Assembly: GCA_002786855.1 (NCBI GenBank)
Contig: PCUU01000039.1
Coordinates: 385 to 61,863, forward strand
Length of the DNA stretch: 61,479 nucleotides
Direction of reading: 5' to 3'
DNA from: Cytophagales bacterium CG12_big_fil_rev_8_21_14_0_65_40_12
Lineage (GTDB): Bacteria; Bacteroidota; Bacteroidia; Cytophagales; Cyclobacteriaceae
Shown here: piece after piece, positions 53,285 to 61,386 of the stretch
Layout of the letters: the number at the start of each line of letters is the position of its first letter
Numbering within the stretch: the stretch's first letter is position 1
Notes under the pieces: model-generated
What the model was told of the DNA's origin: nothing
What the model saw: only the letters and a program-made list of their open reading frames with translations
Databases searched by the model: none
Translations under genes and position numbers: made by a program

Positions 53285-54259
53285 CTATTTCTTCTTCAAA
53301 CCAAGCTCAATGAGCCTTTCATTCAAGAACTCACCGGCAGTAATATCCTCGTAAAGCTTGGGGTGTTCAGCATCGATACAGCTTTCCAAGCATGTCAAAT
53401 CCATGTCTGACCTAGGGTGCATAAAAAAAGGAATTGAAAAACGAGAAGTCTTCATCAATTCTCTAGGTGGGTTAACCACTCTGTGAATTGTTGATTTTAG
53501 CTTGTTATTCGTGTGACGTGATAGCATGTCGCCTACATTCACGACCAGTTGCTCTGGCAATGCCGTAATTGGTATCCATTTTCCGTCATTTCTTAAAACT
53601 TGCAAGCCATCAGCACTTGCTCCCATTAACAGGGTGATGAGGTTGATGTCACCGTGCTCTGCCGCACGAACAGCATCATCAGGTACTTCATCTGGGTTTT
53701 CAATTGGGAAGTAATGTATAGGTCGCAAAATGCTGTTCCCATTTTTTACCTTGTCATCGAAATAATGTTCGTCCAAGCCCAAGTAAAGTGCTATGGCCTG
53801 AAGCATCTTAATACCTGCCGCCTCTAAAGTCTTATAAACCTCTAAAGCGATGCCTTCCATTTCTGGAATTTCTTTCGGCCAAATATTATCTGGGTATTCG
53901 TTTTTGATTGGGTCTCCATCGGTTACCTCTTGCCCCACATGGTAGAACTCCTTTAAATCACCAGTCTTTCTGCCCTTTGCATGTTCTTTGCCTTTACCGA
54001 TATAGCCACGCTGACCTGCCAGTTCTGGCACTTCATATTGTTGCTTCACCTCGTCCGACTGCCTAAAAAACTTCTGAATGGCATCGTAAAGCTTCTTTGT
54101 TTGCTCTTCGCTCAAACCATGATTTTTAATGGCAGCAAAGCCTATATTATTATAAGCGGCACCAAGTGCATTGACAAAAGCTTGCTTCTTTGCGGGGTCG
54201 CCCGAAGTAAAATCTGCAAGGTCTAAAGATGGGACTTCATCATAAAGTTTTTCACTCAT
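53285..54259 (-). CDS. 2-oxoglutarate/Fe(II)-dependent oxygenase, isopenicillin N synthase family
   Basis: 324 residues. The N-terminal non-haem dioxygenase domain begins with VPSLDLADFTSGD. The iron-binding triad is His and Asp in HGDINLITLLMGA near 208 and His in LKSTIHRVVNPP near 265, with the 2-oxoglutarate arginine in SRFSIPFFMHP near 281. It oxidises an unknown substrate. Translation begins at ATG 54259; the GTG one codon upstream is in frame. It follows recO by 50 bases in the same direction. Confidence 0.88.
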   Translation of the reverse strand: MSEKLYDEVPSLDLADFTSGDPAKKQAFVNALGAAYNNIGFAAIKNHGLSEEQTKKLYDAIQKFFRQSDEVKQQYEVPELAGQRGYIGKGKEHAKGRKTGDLKEFYHVGQEVTDGDPIKNEYPDNIWPKEIPEMEGIALEVYKTLEAAGIKMLQAIALYLGLDEHYFDDKVKNGNSILRPIHYFPIENPDEVPDDAVRAAEHGDINLITLLMGASADGLQVLRNDGKWIPITALPEQLVVNVGDMLSRHTNNKLKSTIHRVVNPPRELMKTSRFSIPFFMHPRSDMDLTCLESCIDAEHPKLYEDITAGEFLNERLIELGLKKK

Positions 54260-54311
54260 CACTCTTCAATTAAAAACAGCTCAATTTATTAAATAATCAT
54301 TAGAGACTTTA

Positions 54312-55001
54312 CTAACTCAATACCTCTTTCAATACAACCAGCGATTTTATTTCATTCAGGCCCGAAACATGAATTTGGTAGAACTTAATGATGTGAGAAA
54401 GAATGTCTCTCCGCAATTGTCCGCTGACCACGATATCATCGCCTAATGGTCGATTCATTAGTTCTGAAATAATAATCCTTTCAGCTTCCAATGTCCTAAA
54501 GTGAAGCCCAAATTCAGCCAGTTCTTCGATAAATCCCTCAGCTGATTGTGGTTCAAAACCCAAATAAGCACTGCATTTCATCAAGAATTGCAAATGAAAA
54601 TTACTGACATTCTTATCTAAATGATCGAAAATGGTGATGGCTTGATGAATGAAACCATAAAGTTCTCTGTTCTCGGATTCTTCGCGCAACAGCTTGTTCA
54701 TGATTTCGGTAAGAAAAATACTGATCCCAGTTTTGACGGGGTCGAAAGGAATAGATGAAAAAGCGTAACTGAATTTAGCTTCTGAAATGCGCTGGATGTC
54801 CTTGCCCGGCTTATGATAGACCACCATTTCTAATAAACTCAATGGTTGATAAAGGGCCATTTTACCACGGCCTTTGGCTGTTCTAGCACTATTTACAATA
54901 TAGCTTTGAACACCAAACGCTTCGGTAAATATTCTAACAATGATCGAAGTTTCGCCATACTTGATGTAATTGAGCACTATTCCCCTCGTATTGTGCAGCA
55001 T
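54312..55001 (-). CDS. recO: DNA repair protein RecO
   Basis: 229 residues. Loads RecA on SSB-coated DNA with RecR in the RecFOR pathway. An N-terminal OB fold (GIVLNYIKYGETSIIVRIFTEAFG) and a helical C-terminal domain. The zinc-binding cysteines of some RecO proteins are absent (Cys only near 140). Its ATG overlaps the porZ stop (TAATG), so it is translationally coupled to porZ. Confidence 0.93.
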   Translation of the reverse strand: MLHNTRGIVLNYIKYGETSIIVRIFTEAFGVQSYIVNSARTAKGRGKMALYQPLSLLEMVVYHKPGKDIQRISEAKFSYAFSSIPFDPVKTGISIFLTEIMNKLLREESENRELYGFIHQAITIFDHLDKNVSNFHLQFLMKCSAYLGFEPQSAEGFIEELAEFGLHFRTLEAERIIISELMNRPLGDDIVVSGQLRRDILSHIIKFYQIHVSGLNEIKSLVVLKEVLS

Positions 55002-57238
55002 TAGATGATTGCGATTTTTCCAACAAAGGTTTCCGTTCCATCCGCATTCGAGCTAAAGACTAAGTAAATACCTGCTTGCACTCGGCTTCCACTTACGTCT
55101 CTTGCATTCCAAGTCGCAGTAGCACCATTGGCTCGTGTTTGCTTCACCAATTTCCCTGAAACATCGGTAATTTTTACAATCGCATTATTGACCAAGCCAT
55201 TAATCACAATTTCTCCAGAGAAACTTGAGTTCACTGGATTTGGGTAAATTTCTACATTCTGATGTGTTAAAGTGCCCTTTGTGGCATCACTTCTAAAAGA
55301 GACTAATCCTTTATCAGTTCCTATAAAAACTTCTCCTGTTACTTCTTCAACAAAAATACTCGTAATTGAATTTGAAGGTAGTGGGCTGTTTTCTGCTGTG
55401 AAACGCTGCACTAATTCCTCGCCTGTTTCGCTAAAAAGCCAAAGGCCATTATTTTTCGTCCCGAACCATTTTCTGTTCGCTGGGTCAATGGCAATTGAAG
55501 TGATAAATTCATCGCGAAGCAATAATCGATTTTCGAAAATTGGCACGCTCGCGGTCAAGGCTTGGCCATTGAGCACAGCATCGGGATTAGGGAAAAAACA
55601 AATGCCTTCATCAGTTCCCACCCAAAGGAAAAGGTTATCGTCAGTGGCCAAGGAAGTTACATAGCTTCCAGTCAAACCTCCCTGCCCGCCATTGGTATTT
55701 AAGTAGCGCTCTGTTTGGGTGACTTCGTCAAAAACCAAAATACCTCCACCTTGATTGTCATCAATGGGCATCCACTTATTTCCGTTGGGTGCAACAAAAA
55801 GGCCGATAGGAAATCTTCCCCTTGAATTGGACAAGGTATATCCTTGCCAAGTGTCGTTTGCAAAATTCCATTGATGGAGGGAAAGCGCACTACCGTAGTT
55901 GGTAACCCAAAGCGCGTCATTGTCTTTTGCAAAAGCCGTTAGCCTGAAGTTACTCGTCAACGAAGTATTGGGTGAAACCTCAGCTATGGTTAAAACCTGC
56001 AGTTCATCAACTTTAAAGAGGCCCTGCGTATGAGATGCCATGAATGTCTCATTGCCATTTCCATCAATTTTTTGAATGCCAATCAAATCCCCAATACTAT
56101 CGCCATTGGAGTTAACCATAAGCCGAGAACTCCAGCCGTCAATGAAGTTGAAAGTTGAAATAAAAGGGGAACGCTGCTCTGCGGCAATATTTTGATTGAA
56201 TCCTCCAGCAAGTTTGACCAAATCATTTTCCAATTTCGACAATGACCAAGTAGGATCAGCCGCAGGGCCAGATGGTAAAAAGGAGGTTTCATTCCCACTA
56301 GTCACGCGAAGCAAGCCTGAAAAAGAATCTCCAACCCAAAATGAATTCTGATCAAGCCTAAACCGATTTTTTGCTATTCCGCTTTGCTCAAAAGTATGAA
56401 CAGTCGCCAATTGATTATTCTGAAGGCTTTGAATTTGGTTCGAGGTCAAAACAAAAAGACCTCCCGCTACTTCTAAGTCTTGAATGTTCTGGCTTGTTGA
56501 AGTCAAGTATTGCCAAGTGTTGTCTCGGTTTGAAAACAAATCCGCACCTGAACTGGCAAAAAGTCCATTTTCAGTGATTTCTATGTGTTCAAAATCAATC
56601 CCTAGAAATGCTCTTTTCCAATTATTGAAATCTTGCCTGTTGGTTTGGGCATTTAATGCAGCCGATAAAATGCCCTGAGCACTAGCTGCAAAGATGCTAT
56701 CAGCAGAAAAGGTCACTTCTGAAATGCGTACATTTTGACCATTCTCCCCAATATTTAGGTAGGATTCAACGATCTCATCACGGCTCAAATCAATCACTAT
56801 AATGCCAAGATCGCCTGTGAGATAAGCCAATCCATCATTAAAGCTTATGCTGCCAAACATTTTATTCACAGCAATTGGGGCCTCCAAAACCGTCCTTATA
56901 TTCTTAATACCATTGCCTCGGAGGATATCAATGTTGCCGTTAGAATAGCCTATCAACAAAGCATCTTGATCGGCATTGAAACCAATCGCTCCAATATTGA
57001 CGGCTGAAAGCCCATTAGATTTGGTCAATCGACTCACTGAATTTTCTTCCAAATCGACAAAAAACAATCCATTGGGCGAAGCTGCATAAATACGATTGCC
57101 TGCCAGCGCAATATCAATGACCTGATGATAGCTGGTGTGTGATCGCCATGTGAACAAAGGCGCTTGACCCTGGGCAAAACCGACAAGAGCTGCCCAGCTG
57201 AGTACAAAAACCAAGAAAGTCTGTCGGTAGGGCCTCAC
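55001..57238 (-). CDS. porZ: PorZ-like T9SS protein with propeller domains and C-terminal sorting domain
   Basis: 745 residues. A signal peptide (VFVLSWAALVGFAQGQ), then two seven-blade-type propellers in about 30-340 and 345-640 (two-component-regulator-like repeats such as GLSAVNIGAIGFNADQDALLIGY, SITSIFVEEVTGEVFIGTDKGLVSF), and a T9SS type A sorting domain (659-745, EIYPNPVNSSFSGEIVINGL ... GIYLVFSSN). This architecture fits PorZ of Porphyromonas, which supplies A-LPS to the sortase PorU at the surface. The start overlaps tdk by four bases and the end overlaps recO by one base. Assignment by architecture and context. Confidence 0.82.
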   Translation of the reverse strand: MRPYRQTFLVFVLSWAALVGFAQGQAPLFTWRSHTSYHQVIDIALAGNRIYAASPNGLFFVDLEENSVSRLTKSNGLSAVNIGAIGFNADQDALLIGYSNGNIDILRGNGIKNIRTVLEAPIAVNKMFGSISFNDGLAYLTGDLGIIVIDLSRDEIVESYLNIGENGQNVRISEVTFSADSIFAASAQGILSAALNAQTNRQDFNNWKRAFLGIDFEHIEITENGLFASSGADLFSNRDNTWQYLTSTSQNIQDLEVAGGLFVLTSNQIQSLQNNQLATVHTFEQSGIAKNRFRLDQNSFWVGDSFSGLLRVTSGNETSFLPSGPAADPTWSLSKLENDLVKLAGGFNQNIAAEQRSPFISTFNFIDGWSSRLMVNSNGDSIGDLIGIQKIDGNGNETFMASHTQGLFKVDELQVLTIAEVSPNTSLTSNFRLTAFAKDNDALWVTNYGSALSLHQWNFANDTWQGYTLSNSRGRFPIGLFVAPNGNKWMPIDDNQGGGILVFDEVTQTERYLNTNGGQGGLTGSYVTSLATDDNLFLWVGTDEGICFFPNPDAVLNGQALTASVPIFENRLLLRDEFITSIAIDPANRKWFGTKNNGLWLFSETGEELVQRFTAENSPLPSNSITSIFVEEVTGEVFIGTDKGLVSFRSDATKGTLTHQNVEIYPNPVNSSFSGEIVINGLVNNAIVKITDVSGKLVKQTRANGATATWNARDVSGSRVQAGIYLVFSSNADGTETFVGKIAII

Positions 57239-57840
57239 TTTTTGTTGAGCTTCTTCTTTTCTTCTAGTCCTTGGTAAAAATATTTTCTGTTCCGTGCTTC
57301 ATAAATATCTGTTTCACCCAGTTCAACGGTTTTTTCAGAATCGGAAAGCCTATAAGAAAACGAAGCCAGGCTTCCGCTTACCGTGCAAATGGCATGTAGT
57401 TTTGTGACAAACTCCGCAATCGCCAACAATTGCGGCATTGGGCCGAACGGATTGCCTTGAGCATCCATATCTAATCCCGCGATAATCACGCGCTTGCCGT
57501 TGTTGGCCAAAGTGCGACAAACATCCACAATTTGATTGTCAAAGAATTGTGCCTCATCTATGCCAACAACATCGCTTTCTCCTGACAGCAGCAAAATATC
57601 TGAGGCAAACTGCACTGGTGTAGACCGAATAGCAGTTTTATTATGAGAAACTACCTTCTCGTCATCATAGCGCGTGTCAATAGCTGGTTTAAAGATCTCT
57701 ACATTTTGCTTAGCAATAGTGGCCCTGCGAAGCCTGCGGATAAGTTCTTCTGTTTTGCCCGAGAACATACAGCCGCAAACCACCTCGATTGATCCCGAGG
57801 CGTGTTCACCTGCTATATTTCCTTGAGGCTCTAAAAACAT
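57235..57840 (-). CDS. tdk: Thymidine kinase, zinc-finger-degenerate
   Basis: 201 residues, type II thymidine kinase that makes dTMP from thymidine. P-loop CGCMFSGKTEELIRR near 22, VVGIDEAQFF near 90, catalytic and lasso regions NGKRVIIAGLDMDAQG near 110. In normal homologues four cysteines bind zinc in the lasso domain; here only AICTVSG keeps one and the RKYFYQG segment replaces CRxC, so three ligands are missing. ATG at 57840 is two bases after the ferredoxin stop; a longer frame would overlap that gene. Upstream of porZ by a four-base overlap. Confidence 0.93.
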   Translation of the reverse strand: MFLEPQGNIAGEHASGSIEVVCGCMFSGKTEELIRRLRRATIAKQNVEIFKPAIDTRYDDEKVVSHNKTAIRSTPVQFASDILLLSGESDVVGIDEAQFFDNQIVDVCRTLANNGKRVIIAGLDMDAQGNPFGPMPQLLAIAEFVTKLHAICTVSGSLASFSYRLSDSEKTVELGETDIYEARNRKYFYQGLEEKKKLNKK

Positions 57841-57842
57841 GG

Positions 57843-58166
57843 TTAGGCGGTGTATTCCATATGAGGAAATTTGTTCTTCTCTGCTACACGGACTTTGATA
57901 TCGCCATGAACCTTGGCCTGACAAGCTACTCTTTCACCATCCATTAATTTTCCAACTTCAAAAAGCTTCTGCTCCACTTCACCAATTGGTGAAAGATTTT
58001 CAGCCCCCTCCACTACAATCAACTTACAAGTTGTGCATCGCCCATTTTTTCCGCAAGCGTGCATCCAGTCGATTCCATTTTCATGAATAATATCCAATAC
58101 CGATTTAGAGTTATCCGTACTAGATACTTCTTTATTATTCAGGTTTTCAATAATGATCTTCGCCAT
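57843..58166 (-). CDS. 2Fe-2S ferredoxin
   Basis: 107 residues, plant/adrenodoxin-like ferredoxin. The cluster ligands are HACGKNGRCTTCKL (Cys near 37, 43 and 46) and RVACQAKV (Cys near 79). ATG at 58166 gives a typical start MAKIIIENLN; an earlier in-frame start would enter the divergent gene. First of the run ferredoxin-tdk-porZ-recO with two bases to tdk. Its redox partner is unknown. Confidence 0.93.
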   Translation of the reverse strand: MAKIIIENLNNKEVSSTDNSKSVLDIIHENGIDWMHACGKNGRCTTCKLIVVEGAENLSPIGEVEQKLFEVGKLMDGERVACQAKVHGDIKVRVAEKNKFPHMEYTA

Positions 58167-58199
58167 AATTTTATATTTACAAATCAAAAGAAATAAGCA

Positions 58200-59180
58200 A
58201 TGAGCCACAAGCTAAAACAAGAATCAATCTCCAGTTTTTCCCTTCAAATTGCCGCCTTAATTTGTTCAAAATTATTCACAAACAACGAAAAAATTGATGG
58301 CCGTAGTTTAGTAAGTCTAACTCGCGTTCCGCAAATCAATGCCTTTGTGGTCAAATCCTTGTTGGCCAAATGGCATCAAGAAATGCAAAAGCTAGAAAGT
58401 CCTTATTTCGATTTCAAACATAAAGAAGTTCAAAAGGCCTTAAAAGACTTTATGAATGTACTTTCCAATCACATCAGCATAGGAAAAACAGAACTTGAGC
58501 CACTTTTGACTAAAGCCATTGAAGATACTTTGCTATTCAGTTTTGAGCCAAAATTGTTTTTGATTAAAGCATACAAGGCGAATCCTAATTTCTTAGAAAG
58601 CGAGCTGAAGTATTTTAAAACACATGCGAATGCCTTGAATGACTTATCAAAACAAGGAATTCAAAATTTAGAAAGCCAACTTGATAAGCTCAGCCCCAAT
58701 TTTGATAAAATATTGGCTGCGGATTTTCTAAATCAATTAAATGCTGAAAATAAGCTCGAATTCTTATTTGAGAAGGTTGAAGAAAAAGAAGCAACTCCAA
58801 TAACTGTAACTACAGAACCCACACCAACCACCAGAAAAGAAAACGTCTATAAAAAAGTAGATGAAACTCCTGAAAAACCTAAAGAAACGCTGAACGATAA
58901 ATTCAATACCAATACGAGCGCACCAACTTTAGCCGAGAAGCTCCAGAAAAAAGTAACTCAACCCATTGACAAAAGCCTGACCTTGAACGAAAGGATCATG
59001 TTCACCAACTCCCTTTTTAGAGGTGACAAGGACTTATTGAGCAACGCTCTGTCTCAAATCGATACAGCCAACAGTTTATCCGAAGCGGTCAACATTGCCC
59101 TCACGTTCAATCAAGGATGGAAAATGGACAGTGGCGAAATTGAAGCCTTTATGGAGGTGATTGAGCGAAAATTCAATTAA
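58200..59180 (+). CDS. Conserved hypothetical protein, Bacteroidota
   Basis: 326 residues, predicted cytoplasmic, mostly helical. The N-terminal half (1-190) is leucine/lysine-rich; the middle (about 195-255) is a Thr/Pro/Lys-rich linker; the C-terminal 65 residues (LNERIMFTNSLFRGDKDLLSN ... EIEAFMEVIERKFN) look like a small domain I recall from many Bacteroidota hypotheticals. Divergent from the ferredoxin gene with only 33 bases between, so the two probably share regulation. Its end overlaps the AraC gene by four bases. No function can be assigned. Confidence 0.7.
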   Translation: MSHKLKQESISSFSLQIAALICSKLFTNNEKIDGRSLVSLTRVPQINAFVVKSLLAKWHQEMQKLESPYFDFKHKEVQKALKDFMNVLSNHISIGKTELEPLLTKAIEDTLLFSFEPKLFLIKAYKANPNFLESELKYFKTHANALNDLSKQGIQNLESQLDKLSPNFDKILAADFLNQLNAENKLEFLFEKVEEKEATPITVTTEPTPTTRKENVYKKVDETPEKPKETLNDKFNTNTSAPTLAEKLQKKVTQPIDKSLTLNERIMFTNSLFRGDKDLLSNALSQIDTANSLSEAVNIALTFNQGWKMDSGEIEAFMEVIERKFN

Positions 59181-60058
59181 TCTTCCTGAACGATGATTTT
59201 TTTAAACTCATTGCGGTAAGCGGATGGGCTTTTACCGGTAAACTCTTTAAAGAGTTTATTGAAATGCGAAAAGTTATTAAATCCGCTTTCAAAGCTAATT
59301 TCGGTAATGCTCATGGAGCTTTCGGCCAAAAGTTTCGATGCATGTACCACCCTGTATTCGTTGACGAACTTGGTAAAGGTTTTTCTCGAAATCTTTTTGA
59401 AATACCTACAAAAGGCAGGAACGGTCATGCTTACTTCATCGGAAATTTCGTCAAGCGAGATATGCTCTTTGAAATTCTCTCTTATGTATTGATAGACAGC
59501 ATTCATTCGATCGTTGTCTTGTAAATCAACTGCCATAGCAACGCCCTCTGCGTTCAGCACTTCATAGTCTTCGGTAAGCGCCAGTTCTTTGAGCACCGCC
59601 AACAATCCGAGCAGTCGGTCATATTGATCGAGCCAAGTCAAAGCCTCGATTTTATCGCCTATTCGCTTTTTTGCATCACCGTGAAAAGCAATTCCTTTTT
59701 TTGCCAAGGCGAAAAGCTTGCGAATGGCATTCATTTCGGGTAACTGAAAAAATTCTGCGCCTAAAAAGTCCTCCCTCATTTGAATTACGGTTTCGGAACG
59801 ATTACCCGTCAATCGGTTTGTAAAGCCATAATGAGGTAAGAATGAACCCATTAAAACCAAGTCGCCATCATTAAAATAACCAAGGTGTTTACCAATATGT
59901 CGCTTTCCGCTGCCTCCATTTACATAGATCAGTTCCATTTCAGGGTGAAAATGCCAATTGGCCAATTCATTTTCGCACGATTCGGAATAACGCCTGACAA
60001 GAAAAGAGCTTCCAAATGCTGGGCTTATTCTCTCTAATGACGGCTTCCTGCTTTTCAT
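59177..60058 (-). CDS. AraC-family transcriptional regulator
   Basis: 293 residues. A cupin-like N-terminal domain (about 25-135; HFHPEMELIYVNGGSGKRHIG, GDLVLMGSFLPHYGF) is followed by the C-terminal double helix-turn-helix (about 190-290; ISLDEISDEVSMTVPAFCRYFKK, MSITEISFESGFNNFSHFNKLFKEFTGKSPSAYR). It probably senses a small ligand. ATG at 60058 is preferred over an earlier start 18 codons upstream. Divergent from a secreted-protein gene, with a repeat-rich 295-base region between them that likely contains its binding sites. Confidence 0.92.
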   Translation of the reverse strand: MKSRKPSLERISPAFGSSFLVRRYSESCENELANWHFHPEMELIYVNGGSGKRHIGKHLGYFNDGDLVLMGSFLPHYGFTNRLTGNRSETVIQMREDFLGAEFFQLPEMNAIRKLFALAKKGIAFHGDAKKRIGDKIEALTWLDQYDRLLGLLAVLKELALTEDYEVLNAEGVAMAVDLQDNDRMNAVYQYIRENFKEHISLDEISDEVSMTVPAFCRYFKKISRKTFTKFVNEYRVVHASKLLAESSMSITEISFESGFNNFSHFNKLFKEFTGKSPSAYRNEFKKIIVQED

Positions 60059-60122
60059 AGCTAATGATTGAATAATAATTTTAAGGCCTCTATTTATCCT
60101 AGCGAAAACCAAACCCTTCTGT

Positions 60123-60193
60123 TTGTTCTATTCGCCCGGCCTCCACAAGGTTAATATGGCAAATAAACGCTCAAGTAGGTAATCTTGTTCTAT
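60123..60193. promoter_or_regulatory. Direct repeats upstream of the AraC gene
   Basis: TTGTTCTAT occurs at 60123-60131 and again at 60185-60193, both plus strand, and its core appears inverted (ATAGAAC) at 60259-60265. Between the copies lie GCCTCCAC (60139-60146) and GGTTAATAT (60149-60157), both of which recur near the secreted-protein promoter. Spaced repeats are what an AraC-type protein commonly binds. Confidence 0.5.
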
Positions 60194-60219
60194 ACTAAAT
60201 TAACCGATATATGTGTAAA

Positions 60220-60246
60220 ATTAACTTTTAGGCTCTAAAAGTTAAT
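60220..60246. promoter_or_regulatory. Long perfect inverted repeat in the AraC control region
   Basis: Twelve-base perfect arms (TTAACTTTTAG and its complement CTAAAAGTTAA, plus a flanking A-T pair) around a GCT loop. No T-run follows on either side, so an operator or RNA hairpin is likelier than a terminator. Confidence 0.6.
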
Positions 60247-60251
60247 AATGG

Positions 60252-60265
60252 GGTTAATATAGAAC
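60252..60265 (+). promoter_or_regulatory. Second GGTTAATAT copy and inverted GTTCTAT
   Basis: GGTTAATAT at 60252-60260 repeats the copy at 60149-60157. ATAGAAC at 60259-60265, overlapping by two bases, is the reverse complement of the GTTCTAT core seen twice further left. Confidence 0.5.
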
Positions 60266-60288
60266 ATATAGTTGCCAATTCAGGCGTA

Positions 60289-60305
60289 GTGGAGGCAGCC
60301 TCCAC
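60289..60305. promoter_or_regulatory. Operator-like palindrome before the secreted-protein gene
   Basis: GTGGAGGC and GCCTCCAC form perfect 8-base arms around one base, ending five bases before the -7 box (60310-60317). The right half-site, GCCTCCAC, is repeated at 60139-60146. It occupies the promoter spacer and is a good candidate operator. Confidence 0.6.
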
Positions 60306-60309
60306 CATA

Positions 60310-60317
60310 TACCTTTG
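60310..60317 (+). promoter_or_regulatory. -7 box of the secreted-protein gene
   Basis: TACCTTTG fits TANNTTTG exactly, about 37 bases before the ATG. There is no TTTG 19 bases upstream, as expected for an activator-dependent promoter. Confidence 0.55.
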
Positions 60318-60353
60318 TATCATAATTAGTTTTAAACATTTAAACTAAGCGTT

Positions 60354-60950
60354 ATGAATAACTTGAAAAAAGTAATGTTGATCGCCATAATGGTTATGGC
60401 GTCAACCATGAGTTTTGCAAATGGTGATAAACCAAATGTGAAAGTGCAATCTGTTGGAGCAAAAACAATCGCTCTTACTGCAAGCGGGTTCGGAACAAGT
60501 GAGACTCAAATCAAACTTAGAGACGAAAAAGGATCGATTTTACATACAGAAAGAATATTAGGTGAAAATGAATATTCTAAAAAATTCGATTTGAATTCTC
60601 TGAAAACCGGAACCTATTATATCGAGGTAGAAAATGAAACAAGCTTCAGCACTTTGTCTGTAGAAGTTTCAGCAAAATCTACCAATGTATTAAACAACAG
60701 CAAAGTGGTGATCATGAAGCCTGTAATCCGCAGAAACGGTGACTTGCTAGACATCCTTATGCCGTCTGAAGACAGTACCTCTGTTGAAGTGTCGATTTAT
60801 GACAGCAATTTCAACCGTGTGTTCAAAGAAACTGTAGCTGGAAGCAACGATTTGAGAAGATATGATCTTTCTCAGTTGGCCCAAGGCGATTACAGAATCA
60901 AAATGAACGCAGGAGGTAGAGAGTTCATACAATTCGTAGCGGTGAAATAG
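60354..60950 (+). CDS. Secreted protein with two Ig-like/sorting-domain-like repeats
   Basis: 198 residues with a signal peptide (MLIAIMVMASTMSFANG). The mature part has two similar beta-sandwich units: VKVQSVGAKTIALTASGF ... TGTYYIEVEN (about 28-105) and ... VSIYDSNFNRVFKETV ... QGDYRIKMNAGGREFIQF (about 115-198). They look like T9SS sorting-domain/DUF3244-type folds, but no catalytic residues are seen. Divergent from the AraC regulator and likely controlled by it. A strong terminator follows. Role unknown. Confidence 0.7.
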   Translation: MNNLKKVMLIAIMVMASTMSFANGDKPNVKVQSVGAKTIALTASGFGTSETQIKLRDEKGSILHTERILGENEYSKKFDLNSLKTGTYYIEVENETSFSTLSVEVSAKSTNVLNNSKVVIMKPVIRRNGDLLDILMPSEDSTSVEVSIYDSNFNRVFKETVAGSNDLRRYDLSQLAQGDYRIKMNAGGREFIQFVAVK

Positions 60951-60969
60951 TGCAATCTAGTTACGTGGG

Positions 60970-60994
60970 AAAGGGGCTGATGGCCCCTTTTTTT
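60970..60994 (+). terminator. Terminator of the secreted-protein gene
   Basis: AAAGGGGC pairs with GCCCCTTT around a short loop and is followed by a run of T, 20 bases after the stop codon. Confidence 0.9.
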
Positions 60995-60997
60995 ATG

Positions 60998-61287
60998 TCG
61001 TTTTGAAAGGTATAGAGTAAAAAACGGGTTAATGTTATCCTATCTGAAGCCAAAATGATTTTGTCTACACACCCAAATACAATTCATAATAATTGAATGC
61101 GTGATTCGGTCACAAGAATAAATTACCCACAATCACTATAATTCTGCCTATTACATATAGTAATTAGTTACATACAATTATCTACTAATTATTATTACAA
61201 AACACTTTCTCCTTAATAAATTTTATTTTAGTTTTATTCAGTTTTTTAATCATTTGCAAATGATACGCACTCGTTACACCTAAAAAA
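60998..61287. other. AT-rich intergenic region, no gene recognised
   Basis: About 290 very AT-rich bases after the last terminator. No frame of convincing length or composition was seen on either strand. GGGTTAAT at 61026-61033 repeats the motif at 60251-60258, and CATTTGCAAATG at 61251-61262 is a perfect 12-base palindrome. It may be the upstream region of a gene beyond the window. Confidence 0.4.
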
Positions 61288-61386
61288 AAGGGGTCATGTC
61301 CATTCAGGATTATTTCAATTTCAAAAAAGCCACGTATTTACCAAGACTTAATCTATTCTTACAATAAAGGCGTCTCTTGACCCCTT
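61288..61386. repeat. Short element bounded by 9-base inverted repeats
   Basis: AAGGGGTCA and TGACCCCTT bracket about 80 bases. A 23-codon frame starting at 61296 lies inside but is too short to credit. It could be a small structured RNA, a MITE-like remnant or a large hairpin; nothing more can be said from one copy. Confidence 0.3.

Noticed and set aside
61296-61367. 23-codon micro-gene within the inverted-repeat element
   Set aside because: Too short, no ribosome site or supporting composition; an inverted-repeat structure explains the region as well.
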